From Acanthamoeba sp. SK_2022b (Eukaryota; Discosea; Longamoebia; Acanthamoebidae), in NCBI GenBank assembly GCA_027943245.1, contig JANDJZ010000218.1, positions 1 to 64,000 on the forward strand: a DNA stretch of 64,000 bases, in the 5' to 3' direction. Every line of letters starts with the position of its first letter. Within the stretch, counting starts at the first letter, position 1. The notes beneath the pieces are model-generated. The model saw only the letters and a program-made list of their open reading frames with translations, did not search any database and had not been told where the DNA came from. Shown in pieces: positions 12,449-23,115 of this stretch. The translations under genes were made by a program, and so were the position numbers.

Positions 12449-13002
12449 GTTGATTCAGGACAACGTGTAGCGAGGGCTTTGTGTTGGCGTAACAGAGCGA
12501 TGAGCACGTAAGCAAGGGCTGATCAAAGAAGAGCAGGGTACCTTGCTCTGTGAAGGGACGAGGCAGTTACGTGCAGATGAGTGAGCAAATGCGATCGATC
12601 AAAAAATTAGATTATAAATGGGGAATAAAAAGATTGCATTGAAGAAAGGTAAAAAAGAAAGAAGACAAGAGGGAGGCGGCCTTACGGTGCTTACAGTGCC
12701 AACAATAACTGCGCTCACGGAATTAGGATACTGCCCGGTTGAACTGTCGGGGCTGCAGTGAGAGATGAAGCTTGAATGGGGAAGATTGCAAGTGCAGGTG
12801 GAGTGCAAAGGGGCTGTCGGTCGTGCAGCGAGGTCTTCTTCGATGGTTTGAGGAAAGCTGCCCACTCCAGCGCAGCAGCGCGTGCCAGCCTCACAGGTCT
12901 GCTATGACGGGACACTTGGGACCGCAGTACTTCGCACTCCCTTTTCCATTTTCATTTGCGCCATCACCGACTTGGCCAACCACACACCACCACGCCGTGG
13001 CC
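12449..13002. other. Intergenic, no gene seen
   Basis: 554 bases between the 3' end of the Ser/Lys-rich gene and the start of the lipase gene, both on the minus strand. Only short frames without coding character are present. The promoter of the lipase gene should lie here, but I see no clear TATA element. Confidence 0.5.
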
Positions 13003-14696
13003 TCACTTGCGCTCCTTGTGGTCCTTGTCCTTGTGGTCTTTGTCCTTGTGGTCCTTGTCCTTGTGGTCCTTGTCTCGATGGTCCTTGTGGTCCTTGCCGT
13101 GGCCGTGGCCGTGACCGTGGCCGAGCGAGTGGGTCAGGGCCTTGAACAGCGACTGCACCGACTCCTTGAAGTGGTGATGATGGGTGCCGGCGTGGTCGTC
13201 GTCCGACGACGTCGACGCGCTGCGGTCCTCGTCGTCGCTGTTGCGCGCGCTGCTCTGCGTCGACTGGCTCCGCGCGCTGCCGCTGAGGAGCTCGAGCCCG
13301 CGCCGCTTCTTCTGAACGCGCTTGACCACACGCCACAGCGAGTCGTTGACCTTGTTGACGTCCTCCACGCGGAACGTGTAGATGGCGATCTTGCTCTTGG
13401 CCGCGCCCTCCTCGCGCTCGGACCCGCTCGACGAGTCCTCCGAGTCGCTCGACGACGCGTGGTGATGGTGGCGCTGCTGCTTGGCGTCCTCCTCGATCAT
13501 GAACTTGATCAGGTTCTGCTCGTCGTTGATGATCCACTGCTGGATCGTGACCCACGCCCACAGCTGCTCCACCTGTTCCGTGTACGGCTTTATCAGGTTT
13601 ACGCCTGTTGTGTGTGTGATGTGTGATCCCGCTCTTAGGTTAGTTGAATGCAACACGCGCGCACACACATACAAATGCAACACGCGCGCACATGATAGCG
13701 GGTGCGCACGAACCGTTGGCGCCAAAGCCGAGCACGCGTCGCTTCCACAGCTTGCGGTCGCCGTCGGTCGAGATGTCGGTCTTCATGAGACACGAGTAGC
13801 AGTACTCGAGCGACTTGGTCGTGGGCGTGTTGCCATAGGGCGACACGTAGGGCACGGACGGGCTCGTCGCTCGCTGCTGCTGCTGTGGCTGCTGCTGCGA
13901 CCGGTCATGCTCGCGCTTGCCGCGGGCGCGTTCTCGCACCGCGCGCTGCTTCATGAGCTTGTGCTCGCGGTCCCGCTCCTTCTTGATGTTGCGCACCTCG
14001 GTCTCCGCCACGTGCCCGCCGCGCTGCTGGTCCCGGAGTTCGGTCAACGAGATCGATTTGCGCAGCTTTCGCTCGCCGCCGGCCTCGACGATCAGCGAGG
14101 GCTCGCCGTCCGCGTCGCTGCTTTCGTGGTCGTCGCCGCTGGTCACGTCGCTGTCGCTCCGGGGCTTGCGGGACCGCGCAGCGCGGCGCTCCTTCTGCTG
14201 CTTCTTTCGGCCGTGCTTGGTGAGGTCGGCCGTAGAACGGCTGCCCTCTCCGCTGTATGCCCCGTACTCGGTACGACGCCCCGACGCTGATATCCGCGCG
14301 TTGGTTGGTTGTGGAATGGTGAGCTATGCGTGGAATGCATATGTGTGCGTGTGTGTGTGGGTAGTGCAGGGGATCGTACTGGGCACGGAGGCGGTGTGAC
14401 GCGGCTTGACCTTCTTGCGCGTCGACTCGACGCTATCGCTCGAGTCCGACATCCTGTGGCCGCTGCTGCTGCTGGTGCTGTTGACCAGCGACCTGCGCGC
14501 GCTGTGGTGGCCCTGCGCGTCAGCGGCTCCGACAGGCTCGGCGTCGTCGGGGATGTGTTCGAGGATCTCGAGCTTCTCCTCGAGGATCTTGGTGAGGCTC
14601 TTGAGCGTCTCGATCTCCTTGTGCATGCGGCCGATCTCCTCGCCCTTGGGCGACGTGTCTGGCGAGCCTGCGCGCGTATCACGAATGAGGCGCCAA

Positions 14697-14759
<63 letters not shown>

Positions 14760-15796
14760 CTTCGCTGGAGTTGCCAGAACTGGCCGGACGCGAGGCACGC
14801 GAAGTGCGTCGGATGCTGTTGTCGACCTTGCGCTCCTGCGAGCTCCCGCGCGAGGCCGACCTCGACCGCGCGCCCACACTCCGCACACTGCCCTTACGCC
14901 GAGGGGCACGACTGCCGTGGGTCTCGGCGTCGGCCTCTTCGCTGTCTGACGCTGACGTGGAGTCTGACGACTCCGATGTCGACGACTCTGGAGTCCTGCG
15001 GCGGCTGAGGCTCTTCTTCGACTTGACCTTGGTCGTCGTGGCATCCTTCTTGGGCGACTTTGGCTGCAAATAAATAAATAAATAAATAAATAAACAGGAC
15101 GCTAAATGAAAATAAGAATTTAAAAAAGGAATAAAGTGAAAGCACGTACCTTCTTGGCCGACGAATGCCGGTGCACTACCTTGTCGTCTTCGCTATCAGA
15201 GGTGCCATGTTTCTTGGATTTCCGCTGCGCAAGTCCATCGTGCGTCTTCCTGATAGACTGCGCAGGTAAAATAAAAAAATCATTAATAACAAGTAGCAGT
15301 AACAAGTTTTAACAAAAATAGCAAATCGTTAACAGGAACAGTTGCATACTAAAAACCGAAAGTAAAATCACTTGGTTGCATGTAACAAGTCGCCGGGTGC
15401 GTGTAACCTTCTTTTTCTTCTCCTTGGGTTCCTTGTGGTCCTTCTTGGACGCCTTGCTTGGCTTGGCCTGCGCTAACTGCTCGCCCACAAGCAAGTCAGC
15501 CATGGCGGCGCACGTACGCCCAGAGGCGTCGATGTTGTGGTGACACGCGGGGAGAGTACCTGTGCAGAGGAGGCGCTTTCGTCGTCGTCTTCGCTGGGCT
15601 CGCTCTCAGGCAAGTGCTCGTCCCTCGCCGAGCGCGGAGGGGATAGCTTGCGCGCCGGGGAGTCGAGCGACGGCAACGTGTCTCTGCTGCGAGACCGGAC
15701 CTTGAGTTGTCCCACAGCACGGGCTGGGATGGTTGTCACGGGCCCCAAAGGCTCCGCTTGTAGGGTTTGGTTGATACGGATGTCGACAGCTTCCAT
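13003..15796 (-). CDS. Ser/Lys-rich low-complexity protein with a possible PH-like domain and DHK repeat tail
   Basis: Exons join in frame from ATG 15796 ('MEAVDIRINQTLQAE') to TGA at 13003-13005. The first half is disordered: Lys/Ser/Arg/Glu-rich segments such as 'SKKSLSRRRTPESSTSES' and a short coiled-coil-like helix ('MHKEIETLKSLTKILEEKLE'). The second half has 'KLWKRRVLGFGANG', 'EQVEQLWAWVTIQQW' and 'IAIYTFRVEDVNKVND', spaced like a PH or myosin-TH1-type fold; this is a tentative reading. The tail (about 13005-13105) is a tandem array of KDHKD units plus a His/Gly run. The charge pattern would suit RNA-, chromatin- or membrane-associated roles, and no function can be assigned. A methionine at 15503 with an open frame ('MADLLVGEQ') lies in a probable intron. 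The true start could lie farther upstream, where an open frame runs to 15978. Confidence 0.6.
14702..14757 (-). repeat. (GT)n microsatellite
   Basis: GT tract on the plus strand inside an intron of the Ser/Lys-rich gene. In that gene's sense it is (CA)n and follows the donor (GTAACACAC), the opposite of most dinucleotide tracts in this window. Confidence 0.93.
15068..15094 (-). repeat. (AAAT)n microsatellite
   Basis: About seven tetranucleotide copies in an intron of the Ser/Lys-rich gene, adjacent to the 'PKSPKKDATTTK' exon. Confidence 0.85.
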
Positions 15797-16867
15797 TTGC
15801 GTGTACGCGGGTTGTAGATTGGTTTTGATTGGATCAATCCCTCGCTGCGGAGTTTCTTGATTGATATGTAGAGGCCTCTATTACGCTGGTGCGGATGACA
15901 GCTTCGTTCAAGGGCTTCGAGATCCTGCACATGGCGATTAATCTCGAGATGAGCGACAACGCTTAGAAAATAAATCAAACTTTAGCGTTGTCAAGATCCT
16001 CAGTAACACGCAGGCATTTCAGGCCCACTTATATGTAATAATAACTTTTTCAGAAATAATTAATTCTCAAAAAACAAAAAATTAACTGCAAATTTTTGCA
16101 GAGGCCTTAGCAAAGGGCAATAAATTTGCTGCAGCATAGGGATTGTAAAGGGCAAAAAAGAGGTCATCTGATCTCTTACCATGGCGCTACAAAAATAGAT
16201 TTAAAATATATATAATGACTAAACTGCAAAAATGTGGAATTACCGAAAGGCACCAACAATCTGGAGAAGCGAATTCGTACCTTTGAGACGGATGAAGGCA
16301 GCAAAGTAGTTGTTGTTCACAAACAGCGCTTGGGGAAGAACCGGAAACGATTGAATCATGCCTTGGCTTCGCACACCATACACTGGAAAAAAAGGCTTGG
16401 TCCAAGCTGTGCGTTGATGATTGCAGTGGATGCAAATAGGTGTGTGGGGTCTGCCGCTGTACGGAGGGGTTGGTGCTGTGGCCAGAGAACGCTCAGCGGG
16501 CAAGATGTTGGCACGAAAAGGGGGAGGAACCCCGCCGCCAGGTCTCCGCGGGCGTTGCCTGAGTGGTTGCGCGGCATTTCTTTATTCTTAAAATATGGAT
16601 TTCAAGTTAGTTCGATATATTATTGGCTTTGGATGGCACAAATACCAGACGAGTAGTTAGGGTGGCGCACGGAGGTTATGGCTTCTGCTCTTTGGGGGCA
16701 TCTCGGTCGATTCTATGTTGGGGGTCGCCGTGCACCGGCCAGGATTGTGGAGCTACTGGGAGGAGCGCGAGGCGAACCTGGTGCCAGGCGTCTCCCAGTT
16801 CTCAGGAGAAGCAGCGTGGGGATCAGGGCAGCAGGAAGAGGGAGAACAAGAGCTTTAGTTTGTGGCC
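15797..16867. other. AT-rich intergenic stretch with one unassigned open frame
   Basis: Mostly AT-rich sequence without recognisable genes. On the minus strand, 15797-15978 encodes a plausible peptide ('RNRGLYISIKKLRSEGLIQ') that ends just inside the next gene in another frame; it may be an unrecognised exon or relic. Plus-strand 16234-16656 is open but has no family resemblance. No tRNA was found. Confidence 0.45.
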
Positions 16868-17542
16868 TCACTTGCCATGGCCACCCAAACAAGAGGGCGT
16901 TGTTTGTGACTTCTCGCCGCTCTGGCTCCACTGCGGTGGTGTCTTGGCCATAATCGACAACGCGTGCACCTGCCGATGGCGTTTCGGCATTGCGGCACAT
17001 GGCATTCAGACATAGGGTCAGTTCTACGGTCACCCGGGAAAGGGAAAAGACACACGCGTCCACGCACCCCGCCTTTGAGTTCATCTGCCAGGACCTCGTT
17101 CACCATCCTGAACACAGAAAACTCATACAAATGAGAATGATTATTCTTACAATAATCGATAGATTAATGAAAAATAATAATGGATCTTTAGTTGAAACAA
17201 ATAATTGGCACAGCCACAGCGCAAGGGGGGAGGCCACCTGTGCCGCTCAAGCAGGAGTAGACCCCCGAATTTATCGCTAACAACAACAACCTTGAAGTGT
17301 GTTTCAGCATCCTTGGGCACACAGTGCTTGTAACTCTCATTTACCACCTTCAGATGAGTGGGTTCAAACGCTTGCTGCAGTTTGCGCTCAATCTCTGCCT
17401 GCACTGGGCCTGGCATCTTCGGTTGCACTGTTCAGAGGTTGCGGAAAAGCTCAAATAAAATGAAAAGAGAAAACTAACGCCGTGAGCTCCGCTCCACTTC
17501 CCACCCCGCGCCAGCATCGTAGAGCCACCCACCAGCACTCAT
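16868..17542 (-). CDS. BolA-like protein
   Basis: Four exons splice in frame: 17542-17533 (ATG and nine further-coding bases in total, 'MSA' plus one base), 17427-17238, 17107-17068 and 16969-16868. The product of about 113 residues contains 'EPTHLKVVNESYKHC', 'ETHFKVVVVSDKF', 'LLLERHR', 'MVNEVLADELKGGVHALSI' and 'AKTPPQW'. These are the hallmark blocks of BolA, including the RHR motif and the closing 'HALSI..KTPxQW'. BolA proteins pair with monothiol CGFS glutaredoxins to handle [2Fe-2S] clusters in mitochondria or cytosol; the conserved HALSI His is a candidate ligand. An upstream open frame ('LLRQATAVAVGARPL', about 17610) looks like a mitochondrial presequence but has no ATG, so an upstream exon may exist. 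The tail after 'PPQW' is about 18 polar residues. The gene is divergent from the sulfotransferase gene, with 147 bases between start codons. Confidence 0.88.
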
Positions 17543-17689
17543 AGGAGCGGCAGAGGTGTGTGGGTTGGCGTCACAGAGCGGTCTTGCTCCAACCGCTACG
17601 GCCGTAGCTTGGCGGAGCAAGGAAAATGGTACTTTTCTCAAGGGGCATTTTAAGAGAAATAGACTTGTTGTCGACTCGAACAAACAGAG

Positions 17690-19327
17690 ATGGAGGCCAC
17701 GGGGGCGGGGGGTGTAGAGGCTCGGTCATGTGCGGTTGCAGCCACTATGGAACCCGAAAGGCATGTTGGAGTTCCCTCTGATTTGGGCGACAAGAGCCTT
17801 GCCTTTATTATCGGCTCTGCCAAGGTACATCTTCGTTCTGCAAACTCGTTGTAGAACCTCCAATCAATCGTTTCTTCACCTCCCCATGGCCACCAGTGCG
17901 CCACTACGTCGCTGTGGTACTACCTTTCGCAGCATCCGGAGGTGTTTGGCCACCCGCTCAAGGAAACCAAGTTCTTCTACCGACGCGAGAGCGACGGCCT
18001 CTCGGGCGAGCAGATTCGCCAGGACTACCTCGACATCTACCAGCAGACCAACGACCCCAAGCTGGCCTCGGTGCACGTCCTTCTTTCTCAGTCCCCTCTC
18101 GCTCCACTGGAGTTGCCCGCCGTCTGTTGTCCCGTCTGGTGTCGCTTGGCTCATGCAGCGATCCGGTGGCTCATCAGGCCAAGGCGCTGCTGGAGGCGAC
18201 GCCGGGAAACTTCTTCAACCCCAAGGCGGCTCGACGCATCGCGGCCGCTTGTCCCCAGGCCAAGCTCCTCGTCATCGTCCGGTACAATCGATGTCTTTCT
18301 CTCTCTCTCTCTCTCGTTATGTGGATATGGCGCCCGTGTACGAGGGCGAGGCCAACGCTCACTCGCTCGCCTCCCTCCGCAGAGACCCCGTGAAGCGCGC
18401 CTTCAGCGAGTGGCAGATGCGGCACCGAACTGACGCCGAGGAGCCGCCCGTCGAGCTCTTCGCCGAGGACGCCTACCGCGACATCGCTCGTCTGGACAAG
18501 AGTCGGCGACACGACGGCGTCCTCGACTGGGACCAGTACCTCGAGGTCCGGCTCTCCCGCCACTCCACCGATCCCTATCCGTGGCCATGTGCTCACTCAA
18601 CCCCCCCCCCCTCTCCCCCATCTGCTGGTGACGCTCAGGGATTCGATCTGGACGATCCCAAGGGTCGCGCCAGCATGCAGCCCCTGATTGGCCGTGGCAT
18701 GTACACGTCTCGACACGACACGTTGGACGTCCGTGCGCTCACTCGTCGGTGGGGGGCAGGTACCTGGATCAGCTGCAGATGTGGATGAAGTACTTTCCGA
18801 GGGACCAGTTCTTCTTCCTGCACATCGCCGACCTCAACAAGCAGGTCATCCGGACGCACCTCAAAGACATCGCCAACTTTCTCGGTTCGTTTTCTCTCTC
18901 TCCCCCTCTCTCTCTCGCTCCTCCCCACACTCGCTCGATCTCCCGATCGACTGACGCGCGACCGGCTTGCCCTCAGGGATCGACCCCGACTTCGAGTGGC
19001 CGGAGGAGGTGTTGGACGAGAAGATGAACAAGGGCGGAAACGGCTTCAGCCTGGACACCATGGCCTCGCCCCATCGGTTGTGCGATTCGCTGCCTTTTCC
19101 TGCCCCCCCCCCAACATCTCTTCCCTGTGTTGTGTGTGTGTCGTGTGTGCGTGTTGTGATTAATGGTGAGCTCCGTTTTTGTGTGGCGCAGATACAAAGT
19201 GACGCGAGCGATGGACGACGAGACGAGGGCGCGGCTCTACCAATTCTTCGAGCCCCACAATCGGCGCTTCTTTCAGGAGATCGGACGAGACCTCGACTGG
19301 ACACCCTCTCCTCCTCTTTCTACATGA
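17690..19327 (+). CDS. PAPS-dependent sulfotransferase (heparan-sulfate sulfotransferase-like)
   Basis: The ATG at 17690 gives a short N-terminus ('MEATGAGGVEARSC') leading to the PAPS 5'-phosphosulfate loop 'FIIGSAKCATTSLWYYLSQH'. The family form is G-x-x-K-x-G/A-T-T/S-S/A-L, and the splice inside this motif keeps frame. 'HPEVFGHPLKETKFFYR' follows. The 3'-phosphate-binding motif is 'VIVRDPVKRAFSEW'. Near the end 'GRGMY', 'YLDQLQMWMKYFPRDQFFFL' and a closing 'RYKVTRAMDDETRARLYQFF' match sulfotransferases of the NDST/HS3ST type. The enzyme would transfer sulfate from PAPS to a glycan or other acceptor. No signal peptide or membrane anchor is visible at this start, unusual for a Golgi enzyme; an upstream exon could supply one. 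The stop is TGA at 19325-19327. Confidence 0.85.
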
Positions 19328-19497
19328 CTCGTCTTTCACTACCACTTCCTCTTTTCCACCTTCTTCGATCAAGAGACACCCACCTAGGTTGTTGCTCGGC
19401 CGACCAATTGGATTGCCTCTCGTTCATTAAGGCGGAGTTTACATAAAAACCACAACTAAAAAAACCAACAAAAAGAAAAAAACACTTGCTTCTGAAG

Positions 19498-22400
19498 ATG
19501 ATGAAGGCAAGAAGCGTTTTCGCCCTCTCGTGCGTACTCTTCGCCCTCTGTTTCGTGGCCTCTTCCCACGCCGGTACCTCGCCACCTTTCTCTGCCGAGT
19601 TCGTTTTCTTCGATTTGTCGACCCTTCATTTTTTCTATTTTCTATTTTCTGGTTATTTAGTTCCCCCTCTGTCGGATCTTTATTAATGGCAGTGCATTGT
19701 AGAGATCAACTTGAAGCACTATACACGGTTTTATCGTATTTGCTTGTACGAAATACGAAAATAGTAAATAACAAATAATAAATAAAACAACAGGGTATTC
19801 TGCGACCACCAAGACGTGGGCCAACTGGGCAGGCTCGGTCACGTCCTCGCCCGCGCACTTCTTCGAACCCGAGGTACTCCTCCATCTGTTTAAAGAAGAC
19901 TGGCCAGCATGATGCCATGCATGGCAACACTGCCGAGAGTGACGGCGATGATGTCAGAGTGAGGACGATCTCGTGGAAATCGTAGAAGACGTGGCCTCTC
20001 GCAACGGCCGGATCCGAGTCATTGGCGGCTCCTTCTCCTTCTCTACTCTGCCTGCGACCGACGGTTCGTTCGCGCGCTCTCTTCGCCAACAAATGATGTG
20101 TAGTGTGCGCGCGGTGTCATTTGACGTGTCGCACGCCGCCAGACGTGCTCGTGAGTCTGGACAAGTACAACAAGGTGCTGGGCGCCTCCGGCTGCTCGTC
20201 CTCCGGATGCACCGTGCACGTCCAGGTACGACCTGTGGCGCCAATAGCGCAACGTGCTTTGCATTCCTCACCCCTCAAATCGCCGTAGGCGGGCATTCGC
20301 GTGTCGGCGCTGAGCAAGGCGCTCTATACGCTCACCGCCACCCCGTTGGCCCTGCCCAGCTTTGCCGGCATCACCGACCAGTCCATCGCAGGTCACTCGA
20401 CCCTCGACCGTGCTTTGATACAAGATGACCCCCCAAGGTGCTTACACTCCTTCATTCCCAACACAGGCGCGCTCTCGACGGCCTCGTTCGGGACTGGCCT
20501 CGCCTACGGCTCGTTCTCCACGTTCGTGACGCAGCTCAGGTAACACAATCATATAACTCCAATATCATACCATTTAAAAATAATTAATAAAAATAACAAT
20601 CCATAGGATCGTCAAGGGCGATGGCACGGTCGTGCAGGCCAACAGCGCAGTCAACGCCGACCTCTTTGCTGCTGCACGGTCAGGTACTGGCCCTGCCCAA
20701 TTCAATCTCTCTCTCTCCCTCCCTCCCTCCTTCGTTCTTTGGCCTGTCAACTCAACTCCGACGTGGCAGGCTTGGGCGTGGTGGGAATCATCACCGAAGT
20801 GTGGATCAAGTGCGTGCCGCTCCTGTGTCTCGAATACGGTACGTCTGTCTGTTGCCTCGCCGCGTGTCCACCAGAAACTAATCACAAAACAATTAATAAT
20901 TAATTAATAAATATAAAATGATACAGAGGAGACGCAGAGCACGCTCGCCGATGTACAGAGCAACTGGGTGACTTGGGCACAGAGCGGGCAGCGCTTCGAC
21001 TACTACTGGACGAACGGCCAGACCTCAGCCGTCACCGTACGCAGTCCTCCTCCTTGTCCCTCGGGCCGACGCTGGTCCAGACCTCTCGACGCGCTCCCTC
21101 CGCTGAGTCCCTGTGACAACCAGGTGCGAACGTACAAGAACACGGCCAAGGCTTGCAATGCGGCCAACGCCTGCTCGCCCAACCGCACCTCGGGCTGCGT
21201 CGATCTGCCTTACAACGTGCTGGCCGCCCCGGTTCAACAGACGACCACTAAGTACTTGCACCCATTCCAGCCTCCACCGCGTATATCTGGCTTATGTGCG
21301 GGACTGTTGCCTTCTCTCTCTCTCTCTCTGCGTGTGTGTTGTGTGTATGTGTGTGTGATAGATACTTTGAAACTGAGGTTGTGGTCCCTCTCAGCGCGGC
21401 GAACAGCGTGGTCGACGACTTTAACTCCTATCTGTTCGAGCCCCCTCTGTCGCCCCCCCCCCCGCTTCGGCCTTTTCTACTACTTCGTCTGGTTGACCTC
21501 GCTTTCCCAATGGCTGCATCCAGGACTGCCAACTCCGCGAACATTAGCGCCGATGTGACCTACCGCATTTCTTCTCGCGTCGTGGCCGCTGACTCCGTAC
21601 GTACACTGGGCCCCCTTTTCGGCGGCGTTATGTGCATGCGTGTGTTGTATGCTGACCGCTTGCCCCGCTCAAACACAGGTCTCGTGGCTGGCCATGCAGT
21701 ACGAGCAGGACTCGGCGTCTATCGCTTTTTCTGTAGACACCATTGACAACTCCACCGCAGACGAGGTTGGTCGCTCACCTCCCTCCTCCTCTCCCTCTCA
21801 CCCGCGCTCCGCGTCTCTCGCTCACCCACATGCTTGCGCGTGACACTGGAGCGCAGGCGATGTTCGAGTTCTTCGCATCGGCCCTGCAGAACCTGTCGAT
21901 CACGAGCTACCAGGGCCGCCCGCACTGGGGCAAGACCTTCTACGCCACGGCGGCCGACCTCGCTCCGCTCTACCCGCGCTGGACCGACTTCCTCGCCGTC
22001 CGGTACGGTAGCTGCGGCTCTCGGTGGCCGTGCGCGCAACGCGCAAGACAACGGAGGAGTTGGGTTGGGAAGGAATGCACGCGCATTCTTCGAAGAGATA
22101 TCTGACCGTAGTGGGGGGGGGGCGACAACCAGGGAACGAGTGGACCCGCAGCAGGTGTTCATGAACGAGTTCCTGTGCCAGGTACGATGCGCCCGTGGGT
22201 GACAAGACACTGGATGCACTAACGTCTCTCGGTCTGCAGACGTTATTCACGAACGTCACGAGCTGTAAGTCTTCTGGCCTGCCCAGCGCTTCATCAGCTC
22301 TGCGGCCATTCTCTTGGTGGTGATCCAGCCGATCGTGACTGGAATGACTGGAATGTGGGAGCGGACGGCGTAAAAGATAAAAGATAAAAGATAAAAATAG

Positions 22401-22998
22401 TAATAATAATAAAAACGAGCTGGCCCGAGCAAGAGATGCCTTCCTTTCGAGATTTTATACGAAGAACTGGCAGCCTTTTGGTTGTGATCATCATAGCATG
22501 TGCGTCGCCCGCCGCTTGTCCTTCTGTCATATTTTTTCTAAGATCGATTTACTACTTTTTTTCTTGATTACCTTGCATATGCATGTAACTTATTTTATTC
22601 ATGTTTGTGTCGGTTCCCAGTCGTATGGTTGGTGGTGGGTGCGGTGCTGGTGGGGATTGGCAGCTGGAAGGCCGCCACGGTGGACTCGGGCGAAGAGGTG
22701 TGGGGCATCAACGTCATCAGCCCCGGCATCGGTACCCCACCACCCGCCCCTTCTGGCTCACTCACTAGTCATGCACTGTGATCGTGGTTGTGCGCTCTGT
22801 AACTGACGCCATCGCGATGGGATGGCACCCGCGTCAGGCTGTCTGATTCTGGGGGTGATGCTTGTGGCGCTGCTCCTCTACGACTGCATTCGTGGCCAGA
22901 CCACCAAGCCCCGCTACGCCAAGCGCAAGAAGGGCCACTACCGCCCGCCCGAGTACAACCAGGCCGGCGCTGAGCCCTTGCTCTCCTCTTCCTCGTGA
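19498..22998 (+). CDS. FAD-linked aldonolactone-oxidase-like protein, secretory, with C-terminal membrane anchor
   Basis: The start codon is followed by a signal peptide ('MMKARSVFALSCVLFALCFV'; ATGs at 19498 and 19501 are both possible). The FAD-binding domain shows 'RIRVIGGSFSFS', 'DVLVSLDKYNKVLG', 'VHVQAGIRVSALSKAL' and 'SFAGITDQSIAGALSTASFG'. The C-terminal oxidase domain contains the family motif 'GRPHWGK', seen in L-gulono-, L-galactono- and D-arabinono-1,4-lactone oxidases that make ascorbate or its analogues. The loop that carries FAD-linking His in several relatives reads 'GGSFSFS', so flavin is probably bound non-covalently, as in plant galactonolactone dehydrogenase. Two hydrophobic helices (about 22624-22665 and 22839-22890) and a basic tail follow. 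This topology (secretory, then membrane-anchored) is atypical. About 15 introns. The TGA is at 22996-22998. Confidence 0.83.
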
Positions 22999-23115
22999 CC
23001 AGCCATTTTATTTTTCCCTACAATTTATTCCTATTTATTAATTTCGATTAAATCGTTTTGTTGTTCATATGTACATTTTATTTATTTCTCCATTTCGAGC
23101 AATCACTCTCCATCA

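Noticed and set aside
15309..15503. Possible start 'MADLLVGEQ' for the Ser/Lys-rich gene
   Set aside because: The segment before 'AKPSKASKKDHKEP' fits an intron, because the previous exon ('SSAQ') splices to CAG|GCC in frame.
16530..16580. Possible tRNA (GTTGCCTGAGTGGTTGCGC)
   Set aside because: The D-arm-like piece is present, but no acceptor stem, anticodon arm or T-loop could be built around it.
16234..17015. Plus-strand frames opposite and beyond the BolA gene
   Set aside because: Part is antisense to BolA exon 4; the rest has no recognisable motif or conserved splice structure.
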